Assembly: GCA_965243485.1 (NCBI GenBank)
Contig: CBDEVP010000001.1
Location: 5,642,001-5,706,000 of the forward strand
Reading direction: 5' to 3'
Origin: UBA7330 sp965243485
GTDB lineage: Bacteria; Bacteroidota; Bacteroidia; Cytophagales; Cyclobacteriaceae
Length of the DNA stretch: 64,000 bases
Positions within the stretch are counted from its first letter, which is position 1; every line of letters begins with the position of its first letter. A program made the translations under genes and the position numbers. Below, one piece after another: positions 7,548 to 15,638 of the stretch. A model generated the notes under the pieces. It did not search any database. It had not been told where the DNA came from and was given only the letters and a program-made list of their open reading frames with translations.

Positions 7548-8300
7548 TCAGTGTATTACACCCACATAGTTAAATCCCACACCCGGATACTTCATACCCT
7601 GAAGGTAGGCCTGCAGGTTTAGTCGCTCCCAGATGGTAATGCCAAGGCCTGTATTAATATTCCAGCCATCATATTCGAGGGAAAACTGAACCCTTGCCGG
7701 AAGGAACTCATAAGTAAAACCGCCAAAAAAGCCGGTCAGATAATCACTTTGCTTCTCTGCCAGTGTTCTTTTTTGTTGACCTGCGAAAACAAGCAGGTAT
7801 GGAAATCCATATCCAAGCGTGGTTTTGAGCTGATGAGCGTCCTTATTTAGTAATTTTTTTGTTGTCACAATGTGGTTTCCCGTCAGGAATTGATTTGAGC
7901 TGTAAAAAGGATCGGCAATATTGACCACCACAGATGGCCAGAATGTCTTTTCCTTCAACGCCAGAAAAGTGACCTGCATACTCCGGTCTCCGATGCTGGC
8001 CACTGTTGACACGCGTTGTTTGGGATCACCAAAAATTCTGGAAAGCATCAAAGTGATATTCACTCTATTTAGGAAGCCAATGGTCATTGAAGAGATATAC
8101 TCGCTGCCCTGAGGCCGATCGTCTTCATAATCGATCAGTAAATAGTTTTCACTGTTAGTATGAATACCGAACATGAAGGTTTCATCTTCCAGTAATTCGG
8201 CATGCGGTACATTCACCATACCTTTAGGCCCTGTGAGGGAGAATTGGGCAGTTGCCAGTAATGGAAGATAAAGCAGGAATATAATGCCGGTTCGAAACAT
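7548..8300 (-). CDS. YjbH-like exopolysaccharide outer-membrane protein (N-terminal-half type)
   Basis: A 250-aa exported protein. With the start at 8300 it opens with a clear signal peptide, MFRTGIIFLLYLPLLATA, then FSLTGPKGMVNVPHAELLED. That GxxGxxxVPxAxxxxD pattern resembles the start of YjbH/DUF940 proteins. The remainder alternates hydrophobic and polar residues as in a beta barrel. The ORF extends to 8378, but those 26 codons (MSECPNHPNHPNIQ...) are translated array repeats, so they are left out. YjbH proteins work with exopolysaccharide export; here the gene lies beside capsule genes and diverges from a second barrel protein. Full-length YjbH is about 700 aa, so this may be half of a split version. 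Medium certainty. Confidence 0.6.
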   Translation of the reverse strand: MFRTGIIFLLYLPLLATAQFSLTGPKGMVNVPHAELLEDETFMFGIHTNSENYLLIDYEDDRPQGSEYISSMTIGFLNRVNITLMLSRIFGDPKQRVSTVASIGDRSMQVTFLALKEKTFWPSVVVNIADPFYSSNQFLTGNHIVTTKKLLNKDAHQLKTTLGYGFPYLLVFAGQQKRTLAEKQSDYLTGFFGGFTYEFLPARVQFSLEYDGWNINTGLGITIWERLNLQAYLQGMKYPGVGFNYVGVIH

Positions 8301-8311
8301 TCCGGTAAATA

Positions 8312-8638
8312 TAGAGGGTTCGGATGATTCTGACATTTGGATATTCGGATGGTTCGGATGGTTCGGACACTCGGACACTCGGACATTCTGACAATTCAGA
8401 CGGTTCGGATATTCGGACGATTGACTTTCAGATAGTCAGATGGTTCAGACAATTCAGACACTCGGACACTCGGACAGTTCAGATGGTTCGGATATTTAGA
8501 CAGTTTGGATATTTAGACACTCAGATGTTCGGACGATTCAGATATTCAGACACTCAGACATTCTGACAATTCAGATGGTTCGGACATTCAGACACTCAGA
8601 TGTTCGGACATTTTGACAATTCGGACGGGTCGGACTTT
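8312..8638 (+). repeat. 8/9-nt repeat array R4
   Basis: About 38 units lie between two divergent envelope genes, so the array occupies their shared promoter region. GGACACTC and AGACACTC variants are common here. Repeat orientation is the same as in the other arrays. The remaining 60 bases before 8701 show no motif I recognise. Confidence 0.85.
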
Positions 8639-8718
8639 AGAAGGCGCAGATGGTTCATGAAAAAGGATGGTAGGGATCTTTCTATGAATCATGATTAATA
8701 TTGCTGAAAATCTTTCAG

Positions 8719-9771
8719 ATGTCCGGAAAATTCAGGATCATATTTTTTTTCATACTTTTCTCAAACCTGGGTAATGCTCAGGAGCTGCATGATCTGGAAT
8801 TGACTGAAGTTAAAGAGGATGTATTGATTTTTGACTACCGATTACATAGAAATCCCTTTTTCATCTTAAGAAACCTGGCCATTGAAGACAGTGTGAAAGA
8901 TCTGAAACCAGTGCATCTCTACCGGGGAAGCGTGATCTATGGAGGAGAAACTCTTACTGGTAAATTCCGGCCTCAAAAACACTATAAAATTGACCTGCAG
9001 GTAGAGCCCTACTATAATTCAAGGTTTGGAGATATTGATGATCCGTTCAGGACCCAGCTGGGCTTAGGGCCGCGGCTCGAGCTCACTAGCAAGTGGGGAA
9101 TCTATGGCGTTTTTCAGTGGTTATTCCCTATTCAAAACGATTTTGATGTGGAGGTTGGATTTGGTCACAGGCCTGGTGAAACCGGTGTAGGATACACAAG
9201 GATATTTAATCAGCAAATCTTCTTAAATGCTTTTGCTGGCATCTTCACCAACCGCCGATACGGCGTAAGCAGCGAACTTATCTTCATGAACTCCAGGGGC
9301 ACCATTTACTATGGCGGGGGCATCTACTACTCAGGGCCTTATATCTACACAGACAACACATTTATTCGGGAGCGGGTCAGGTATCTGAGTGGCTATGGAT
9401 TTTTGGGATATCGCATTAAAAGCCAGGACCTTACGATCCGAATTGTCGGAGAAAGATATCTCAATGAAGACTATGGTGGAAGGCTGGAGCTGATCCGTCA
9501 GTTTGGCAATACGGATATCGGTTTTTATGCGCAGCGAAGCAAAAACGGTGAAAACGGCGGGATCATGGTTACGCTCGCTTTGTGGCCGCGCAAATTTTAT
9601 AACAATTCGTGGTTCCAATTCAGACCACCCCATAGCTTCAGCCTGCAATATGACCTTCTGACGGCCACACAGAGTGGTGTGTCATTAAGGAACCAGACCA
9701 ATTTCTTCTATGATATTTTAAGATTTAATCCGAATTACATCAATAAACAGTTAGAATTTCTAACAGATTAA
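8719..9771 (+). CDS. Outer-membrane beta-barrel protein, YjbH-like C-terminal half
   Basis: A 350-aa exported protein with signal peptide MSGKFRIIFFFILFSNLGNA followed by QELHDLEL. The body is rich in alternating aromatic and polar strands (YNSRFGDIDDPF, YYGGGIYYSGPY, GFYAQRSKNGENGG), typical of a barrel. The open frame begins with TTG at 8701; ATG at 8719 gives a cleaner signal peptide. RPPHSFSLQYD near the C-terminus and the position opposite the YjbH-like gene suggest that the two divergent genes encode parts of one export apparatus. It is followed by a lipoprotein and another outer-membrane protein on the same strand. Function is inferred from topology and neighbours. Confidence 0.55.
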   Translation: MSGKFRIIFFFILFSNLGNAQELHDLELTEVKEDVLIFDYRLHRNPFFILRNLAIEDSVKDLKPVHLYRGSVIYGGETLTGKFRPQKHYKIDLQVEPYYNSRFGDIDDPFRTQLGLGPRLELTSKWGIYGVFQWLFPIQNDFDVEVGFGHRPGETGVGYTRIFNQQIFLNAFAGIFTNRRYGVSSELIFMNSRGTIYYGGGIYYSGPYIYTDNTFIRERVRYLSGYGFLGYRIKSQDLTIRIVGERYLNEDYGGRLELIRQFGNTDIGFYAQRSKNGENGGIMVTLALWPRKFYNNSWFQFRPPHSFSLQYDLLTATQSGVSLRNQTNFFYDILRFNPNYINKQLEFLTD

Positions 9772-9848
9772 TTATTTTATTGTAAATAATCCCAGATTGA
9801 CTTTAAATAATGTAATGATTTATAGTTATTTGTAGTATAATCCTATAC

Positions 9849-10889
9849 ATGGACCGCTTAATATCATATTTAAGAAGCATCCTTTTCGTCCTGGTGACAA
9901 GCGGACTTGTCATTGTAATCTCATGTTCCAAGGTCGGACCTGTCCCTGATTTTGTCTATTCTTACGATTTCAATGCTAATCTTCCGACCCCTGATCTTAC
10001 TAATTTAAATGCTGAGACGGTGGTGATCAACCCCGGAGATGTGAATACTCAGGGCACCTCTGATTTTGCCTCTGCGATCCTGACTCCTTCGCAAGCTATC
10101 CTGTATGCCAATGCGGTGGATCAGGTGCTTGATATATCTCAGGAAGCTTATTGGATCGGTCAGACCACAAATTCCATCCGAACCGGACTTGAAGGCGGAA
10201 ATCCGACTACCCAATCTCAGGTAAATGCAGCGGATGCTGACTTTCAATCGAACCCGATATTAAGTCCATTATTACCTGCCCTGATTGGTGCGACAGGATC
10301 TTTAAGTTCAGCAAGGATCAGCCAGCAAATGAGATCGCTGCAAAGCTTGTCCTTCCATTTTGCACAGAGCAGTGAGTTTGACGATTGCCGGCAGGCTGCG
10401 CAGGATGCTTATGATATCGCAAGGAATTATCTTGACTCAGCTCAGGCTGCACAAATTCAAAGTATCAATGCCACTTACAATACTGAATTCCCGACGATTG
10501 AGGCACAGCGATCGGCACTGGAGACCGCTGCTCAAACCAGATACAGTGACCGCCTGGCCATTTATCTTGGTCTGCATTCGGGAATCGCTTCTACTATCAA
10601 TTCGCTGTTTGGAGGTGGGGATATCACCGCGGCTCAAAGAGATCTGCTTTTCATGGCCAATAATATTCTCTATGCTATTTCAGTTCGTGAGAGTCTTACA
10701 GTAAGAAATTCCGAACTATCTCTGATCAATAGCCTGCTAGGCCAGGCCACTACAAATATCAACAACGTGAGAAGCGGGTTGATTACTTCTGTAAATACGA
10801 ATTACAACAGGGAGGTTACCAGGATTGATAATCTTCTGCTAAGCATCCAGTCAAGCTGTCACAACCAGGGAGGAGTGAATACAAGTTAA
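9849..10889 (+). CDS. Lipoprotein of unknown function, helical
   Basis: A 346-aa protein with an N-terminal hydrophobic stretch ending in the lipobox VIVISC (Cys at about residue 26), so it should be a lipid-anchored envelope protein. The region from residue 75 onward is rich in Ala, Gln and Ser and probably alpha-helical (SQAILYANAVDQVLDI, AAQTRYSDRLAIYL). I recognise no family. The next gene, an outer-membrane protein, starts 10 bases downstream, so the two are probably co-transcribed and act together at the outer membrane. A role connected with the neighbouring polysaccharide genes is possible but not shown. Confidence 0.75.
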   Translation: MDRLISYLRSILFVLVTSGLVIVISCSKVGPVPDFVYSYDFNANLPTPDLTNLNAETVVINPGDVNTQGTSDFASAILTPSQAILYANAVDQVLDISQEAYWIGQTTNSIRTGLEGGNPTTQSQVNAADADFQSNPILSPLLPALIGATGSLSSARISQQMRSLQSLSFHFAQSSEFDDCRQAAQDAYDIARNYLDSAQAAQIQSINATYNTEFPTIEAQRSALETAAQTRYSDRLAIYLGLHSGIASTINSLFGGGDITAAQRDLLFMANNILYAISVRESLTVRNSELSLINSLLGQATTNINNVRSGLITSVNTNYNREVTRIDNLLLSIQSSCHNQGGVNTS

Positions 10890-10899
10890 ATTCAATGCC

Positions 10900-11703
10900 A
10901 TGAAAAAGTATTCAATCGTCTTCATATTCACTTTGCTCTTTGTGCTCCTGGTTACTGACCTTGAAGCCCAAAGACGGAGAAGATACCGGCCGAGAAGGCC
11001 CGGTCAGATAGATCTTTCCTCGGTCCTCCATACTGTAAATTTTGGGGTTGGCTATTATATCCCACAAATGGACTTCTGGAACGAACGTTCTTTTCTGGTG
11101 GAAAGAAATAAAGAGTTTAACTCGGGACTCATGTACTATGGAGGGGTTGATTTTAGAGTGTATGAGGATTTTATCATTGGGGTCTATGGTGGCACTTATT
11201 CCGACAGGGTCAAAAGTCGATCGATCATTGGATTGATAGACCGCGAAGAAACACTGCGATATCGAATAACTCCAATATCGGTTGTCGGTAAATATGAATG
11301 GTCTTTCTGGAACCCCAGGATGAGATACAGGAATCGATTTATTGGAAAGATCCATCCCTATGTAGGAGGAGGTGTGAATTTTAAAATGATCAATCTTACC
11401 CTTGCCCGAAAATATACCGATACTGAAGTGGATTCGGGTAGGGAAAACGAACGCTATGTACAAACCGGAACGACAATTTCCTACTCTGCTATTGCCGGAA
11501 TGAAATATGATATTACAGATTTCGTAGGTGCCGGGGTTGAGGTAAATTACTATTTCGGTAGTTTCAATCAGGCACTGACCAATGAAGGCAACGAATACGT
11601 GGAGAATGTTTCCATCACCGGACCTTCATTCAACGCCATGATCTACTATAAGTTCGGTGGGAAATACGGTTCGTATAATAGACGCAGGGCCAGGTTTAGG
11701 TGA
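10900..11703 (+). CDS. Outer-membrane beta-barrel protein
   Basis: A 267-aa protein with signal peptide MKKYSIVFIFTLLFVLLVTDLEA and a very basic mature N-terminus (QRRRRYRPRRPGQ). Strand-like segments follow (VNFGVGYYIPQ, YYGGVDFRVYEDFIIGVYGG, GAGVEVNYYFGSF, FNAMIYYKFGG). Size and pattern fit an eight- to twelve-stranded barrel of the OmpA/OprF type without a peptidoglycan-binding domain. It sits 10 bases after the lipoprotein gene. The C-terminal tail NRRRARFR is also basic. No specific function can be assigned. Confidence 0.75.
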   Translation: MKKYSIVFIFTLLFVLLVTDLEAQRRRRYRPRRPGQIDLSSVLHTVNFGVGYYIPQMDFWNERSFLVERNKEFNSGLMYYGGVDFRVYEDFIIGVYGGTYSDRVKSRSIIGLIDREETLRYRITPISVVGKYEWSFWNPRMRYRNRFIGKIHPYVGGGVNFKMINLTLARKYTDTEVDSGRENERYVQTGTTISYSAIAGMKYDITDFVGAGVEVNYYFGSFNQALTNEGNEYVENVSITGPSFNAMIYYKFGGKYGSYNRRRARFR

Positions 11704-11705
11704 GA

Positions 11706-11905
11706 TGAATATTCAGACTTTCTGACATTTGGACAGTTCAGACTTTCAGACTTTCGGACGGTTCAGACTATTCGGATATTCGGACGATTCAGACATTCGG
11801 ATGATTCGGACATTCAGATGGTTTAGACACTCAGACGATTCAGATATTCAGACAGTTCAGACTTTCGGACGGTTCAGACTTTTAGATCCGACAATTCAGA
11901 CATTC
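11706..11905 (+). repeat. 8/9-nt repeat array R5
   Basis: About 23 units, including GGACAGTTC, AGACTTTC, GGATATTC and GGACGATTC, fill the gap between convergent genes. It is shorter and more degenerate than R1-R4 and R6. Confidence 0.85.
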
Positions 11906-11954
11906 GTACTGTTTATGACCTGAGCGGGCAATTTGGCATTTCGGGATTCTGAGG

Positions 11955-12347
11955 TCAAAATATTTTCTTCCACCATGGCTTCCTTACCCGCCTGATCGAG
12001 TAACTGCTGCCACTGATCATCTGATAGATCTCTCCCCACTGAGGTAACCCTCCGATGTTTCGGTCGTCAATAAAAATGTCTGCAGTGATTTTTCCACCGG
12101 AGTACTCTTCCCCTTCAAAGTTTTGATTGACGGCATAAAACTCTATCCCGTACTTCCTGCAAAACTCAATGGCTTCTTCCAGTGTCTTTCCTTTTCGCAC
12201 TGTCCAGAGCACGAGCCGATGACCATCCCTTTGAAGTATTTGAAGTGTCTCAATGGCAAATGGAAGTGGTTTACCAATACCCGGGTACCGATCCTCAACG
12301 ATCGTTCCGTCAAAATCTACTGCTATTATTTTTGAGTCGATGAGCAT
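11955..12347 (-). CDS. HAD-superfamily hydrolase (BT0820-like)
   Basis: A 130-aa small HAD protein. Motif I is VDFDGTIVED near residue 10 with the nucleophilic Asp and the acid Asp two residues on. Motif II is LVLWTVRKG near 45 and the late acidic motif is ADIFIDDRNIGG near 89-100. There is no cap domain. Small proteins of this size are common in Bacteroidota; some have been called sugar- or nucleotide-phosphatases, but the substrate of this one cannot be read from sequence. It lies between two repeat arrays and has no clear operon partner. Confidence 0.8.
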   Translation of the reverse strand: MLIDSKIIAVDFDGTIVEDRYPGIGKPLPFAIETLQILQRDGHRLVLWTVRKGKTLEEAIEFCRKYGIEFYAVNQNFEGEEYSGGKITADIFIDDRNIGGLPQWGEIYQMISGSSYSIRRVRKPWWKKIF

Positions 12348-12411
12348 GTTGTGTGTTGCAAAGTTAAGGGGTTATTAGATTAATGGATTATTCCGCCTTA
12401 GCTAAAGCTTA

Positions 12412-12755
12412 AATGGATGTTTGGATATTCGGACGATTCAGATGGTTCAGATATTCAGATGGTTCGGATGGTTCGACGATTCAGATATTCGGATATTCGG
12501 ATATTCAGATGATTCGGACGATTCGGACGTTGAGATGGTTCGGATTTTCAGACAGTTCAGACTATTTGGATTTTCAGACAGTTCGGACGATTCAGATATT
12601 CGGATATTCGGATATTCAGATGATTCGGACGATTCGGACGATTCGGACGGTTCAAACTATTTGGATATTCAGACAGTTCGGACATTCGGACATTCGGACA
12701 TTCGGACTTTCAGACTTTCGGACAATTTCGGACAATTCGGACTTTCGGACTTTGA
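12412..12755 (+). repeat. 8/9-nt repeat array R6 with an internal duplication
   Basis: The 424-base gap between the HAD gene and the amidotransferase gene holds about 40 units from 12412 to 12755. A run ending in repeated GGATATTC and GATGATTCGGACGATTCGG occurs at about 12475-12528 and again at about 12587-12640. That indicates a segmental duplication of about 112 bp. The first 60 bases (12348-12411) contain GCCTTAGCTAAAGCTT, related to the 30-bp element of array R1. The array stays open in two forward frames for more than 110 codons. Confidence 0.9.
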
Positions 12756-12771
12756 TGGCGTGTAAAAGCAT

Positions 12772-13461
12772 TCAAGAGCCTCCAAGGAAATTTTTGATCC
12801 AGGTGGCCAACAGATCCGTATGAATTTCTTTCTCCAGACTGTCAAGCGCTTTTTCTACTTTCCCCACCCCGATCTTTCCTTTTCTGTCAACAAATACATC
12901 CCGGTTGTAAGCTTTGGTAAACTCAGGATGACCCTGAATACCGAAAAACTGGTTGTTGATGCTTAGCAGGGCATGCGCACATTCTCCTGATGACGCATGA
13001 ACAATGGCATGGTCCGGCAGTTTCACGATCTGATCCTGACAAAGCATCAGTACGTTAAAATCCCGGAAATCAGGGGCCATCCACCCGGTTGAGTTTGTAA
13101 CCTGGTGTTCATGAACACCAATCAAATAACCTCCGGGGGCCCTGGTGACCTCCCCTCCCAGTGCCTGTCCGATGACCTGATGTCCAAAACAGACGCCCAC
13201 AAACTTTTTGTCTGTTTCAGCGATCTCACGGGTGAAACTTATTAACTCCCGGATCCAGTGATCATCATCGTATACCGATTTTTTTGATCCGGTCACGATA
13301 AAAGCATCATAATCATTGGGATCGGGAAAATGATTATCACACACAAAATGAACATTGAAGGGCAGACCCAGCAGGTTCTCAAACATATACGGATAAGTCC
13401 CGTGAACCTCAACAAAAGGCTTTACCACATGATCACATACGAGCAGGGCCAGGCGCATCAT
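12772..13461 (-). CDS. Class-I glutamine amidotransferase-like hydrolase
   Basis: A 229-aa GATase1 domain with the catalytic triad in place: Cys in GVCFGHQVIG near residue 93, His in GIQGHPEF and the Glu two residues after it. It is the last gene of an operon with a GS-like ligase, an SDR and an aldehyde dehydrogenase; its ATG overlaps the stop of the aldehyde dehydrogenase gene by 4 bases (ATGA). In gamma-glutamylation pathways this position is taken by the hydrolase that removes the glutamyl group from the oxidised product. I infer hydrolysis of gamma-glutamylglycine to glutamate and glycine. It is not of the PuuD type. No synthase partner is fused. Confidence 0.8.
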   Translation of the reverse strand: MMRLALLVCDHVVKPFVEVHGTYPYMFENLLGLPFNVHFVCDNHFPDPNDYDAFIVTGSKKSVYDDDHWIRELISFTREIAETDKKFVGVCFGHQVIGQALGGEVTRAPGGYLIGVHEHQVTNSTGWMAPDFRDFNVLMLCQDQIVKLPDHAIVHASSGECAHALLSINNQFFGIQGHPEFTKAYNRDVFVDRKGKIGVGKVEKALDSLEKEIHTDLLATWIKNFLGGS

Positions 13462-14840
13462 CCATGCTTTAAGTGATAAGACTTGGGCCGGGTGAGGTAA
13501 TCAAAACCCAATACAGAAAGTGTACAACCCCTGCCGGAGTCCTTCACACCAGTCCAGGCAAGGGCAGGGTCCAGATAATCACACCGGTTCATAAACCAGG
13601 TACCAGTCTCCACCTGTTCACCAATACTGATCGCCCGGTCGAGATCAGTGGTCCACACGGATGCCGTCAATCCATAGTCACTATCGTTCATCAATCGAAT
13701 GGCTTCCATATCATCCTTGACAGGCATGATCCCAATGATTGGAGCAAAACTTTCTTCCTTCATGATCAACATATCATGATTTACTTCAACCAACACGTGA
13801 GGGGCCAGATAAGGCAAAGGACGATCCGGAAAATCTCCCTGATGAATGAGATTTTTTGCTCCCTTCCTTAGCGCATCCTGAATGTGACTGATGGCGTTCT
13901 GAGCATTGGAAACCCGGACCATCGGGCCAAGTGAGGTCTGCTTTTCCAGTGGGTTTCCCAGCACATATTTTTTTGTTAGGGCGACAAAATCATTCACAAA
14001 ATCGTCAAATCTGCTTTGATGGACATAGATCCGCTCTACTCCGCAGCAGGACTGACCTGAGTTGAAGAAAGCACCATCCACCAGGTTCTCCACCGCATTC
14101 TTCAGGTTGGCATCTTCAGTGACATATGCGGGGTCTTTCCCTCCGAGTTCCAAACCCAAACCGGCAAATCTGTTTTGCAGCGCTTGTTTTACCGCTTTTC
14201 CACCCGCAACAGATCCTGTAAAACCCACATGTGAAATCCTTGGATCCTTCACCACATCGGCTACCTGATCATGGGACAAATGAAGATAACCAAATAATCC
14301 TTTGGGCGCTCCGGCTGCTTCAAAGGCCTCCGCAAACCTTTCTGCGCAGAGGGCGGTCTGATCTGCAAATTTCAGGATCACCACATTCCCGGCGAGAATG
14401 GCTGGAATGACCGCATTTACCGCTGTGAGATATGGATAATTCCAGGGTGCCAGCACCAGGATCACTCCGAGTGGTTCCTTTCTTATATATCTTGTGAAGC
14501 CTGATTTCTCCGACGTACTGACGTCTTTGAGACCCTCATCGGCCATCGCAATCATCGTCTCAGCACGCTCCACAAAACCGCCTTTGATCTCATTTGGAGT
14601 ATAAGCAACCGGACGACCCATCTGCCACGAAATCTCCTCCCCCCATTCAGCGGCATGATCCTTGAAATAGTCCACCACCGACTGGCAAAGGGCCTTTCTA
14701 TCTTCTAAGGACGTTTTTCGCCAATGATTGAAAGCTATGGCCGCCTGTTCGAGGGTCTTTTCCACTTCCCCTTGTGAGGCGTAGCTCCTTTCAGCGTATA
14801 CTGACCCGTCTGCGGGACTGATGATCTTAAATCCAGACAT
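13458..14840 (-). CDS. NAD(P)-dependent aldehyde dehydrogenase
   Basis: A 460-aa ALDH-superfamily enzyme. Visible motifs are PWNYPYLTAVN near residue 133, GFTGSVAGGKAV near 208 (cofactor loop), LELGGKDPAYV near 233 (general-base Glu) and GQSCCGVERIYV near 267 (catalytic Cys). Length is slightly below the usual 475-500 aa. It is the third gene of an operon in the order GS-like, SDR, ALDH, amidotransferase. In the proposed pathway it oxidises gamma-glutamyl-acetaldehyde amide to gamma-glutamylglycine; a succinate-semialdehyde-type activity is the main alternative. Confidence 0.9.
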   Translation of the reverse strand: MSGFKIISPADGSVYAERSYASQGEVEKTLEQAAIAFNHWRKTSLEDRKALCQSVVDYFKDHAAEWGEEISWQMGRPVAYTPNEIKGGFVERAETMIAMADEGLKDVSTSEKSGFTRYIRKEPLGVILVLAPWNYPYLTAVNAVIPAILAGNVVILKFADQTALCAERFAEAFEAAGAPKGLFGYLHLSHDQVADVVKDPRISHVGFTGSVAGGKAVKQALQNRFAGLGLELGGKDPAYVTEDANLKNAVENLVDGAFFNSGQSCCGVERIYVHQSRFDDFVNDFVALTKKYVLGNPLEKQTSLGPMVRVSNAQNAISHIQDALRKGAKNLIHQGDFPDRPLPYLAPHVLVEVNHDMLIMKEESFAPIIGIMPVKDDMEAIRLMNDSDYGLTASVWTTDLDRAISIGEQVETGTWFMNRCDYLDPALAWTGVKDSGRGCTLSVLGFDYLTRPKSYHLKHG

Positions 14841-14849
14841 GTCAAGACA

Positions 14850-15623
14850 TTATTCAGGGGTTACATAGGCAGCATGGATTCCTCCATCGACAAGAAATTC
14901 GGTACCTGTGATATACGAAGAATCATCCGAGGCCAGGAAAAGCGCTGCTTTGGCCATCTCCCTGCTTTCACCGAATCTTCCCATCGGTATGTGCACCAAC
15001 CGTCTTTGTTTCTTTTCCTCCGTATCTAAAAATTTCATAAGGAGGTCCGTTTTTAGCGGTCCAGGGCAAAGTGCATTCACCCTGATATTTTCTTTGGCAT
15101 GCACCATCGCCAATTCGCGGGTCATGGATAGTACAGCACCTTTGCTTGCGGTGTAGGAAATTTGTGGCGTAGCAGCGCCCATCCTGGCCACAAATGAGGC
15201 GGTGTTGATGATCACCCCTCCTCCTGCCCTTCTGAGAGCAGGGATACCATATTTACAGCCCAGGAAAACACCTTTGACATTTACATTCATGGTCATGTCC
15301 CAGGTTTCCAGGTCAGTCGCTTCAGCGGTATCATCCGATGACAGCATGATGCCAGCATTGTTGAAAAGAATATCAAGCCTTCCAAAGGTCTCTTCAGCAT
15401 ATTTCACCATCGACTCCACACCTGCAGGATTGCTGATATCGGTACGGTGAAAGATCGCAGAGTGTCCCTTCTTTTTGAGCTCATTCAACACTTTTGTTGC
15501 CTCACCGTCATTGATGTCTACCAATACGATTTTGGCTCCTTCCTCGGCAAACAGAAATGCCGTTTCCTTACCAATACCGCTTCCAGCCCCGGTGATGAGG
15601 GCTACTTTGTCCTTTAGTCTCAT
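14850..15623 (-). CDS. SDR-family alcohol dehydrogenase
   Basis: A 257-aa classical short-chain dehydrogenase. TGAGSGIGKETA near residue 12 is the nucleotide site, and Asp near residue 37 (LVDIND) favours NAD. NNAG lies near 88, and the catalytic pair is in SYTASKGAV near 154-162. PGPLKTDL and GTEFLVDGG complete the fold. The gene lies 15 bases after the GS-like gene and 9 before the aldehyde dehydrogenase gene. In a gamma-glutamyl ethanolamide route an alcohol-oxidising step is needed at this point, so oxidation of the hydroxyl group to an aldehyde is a sensible inference. SDR substrates cannot be read directly. Confidence 0.88.
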   Translation of the reverse strand: MRLKDKVALITGAGSGIGKETAFLFAEEGAKIVLVDINDGEATKVLNELKKKGHSAIFHRTDISNPAGVESMVKYAEETFGRLDILFNNAGIMLSSDDTAEATDLETWDMTMNVNVKGVFLGCKYGIPALRRAGGGVIINTASFVARMGAATPQISYTASKGAVLSMTRELAMVHAKENIRVNALCPGPLKTDLLMKFLDTEEKKQRRLVHIPMGRFGESREMAKAALFLASDDSSYITGTEFLVDGGIHAAYVTPE

Positions 15624-15638
15624 GTAATTTTTCCAAGT

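Noticed and set aside
2940..12755. CRISPR array
   Set aside because: Units are 8-9 nt, directly adjacent and degenerate, with no spacers. No cas gene is present.
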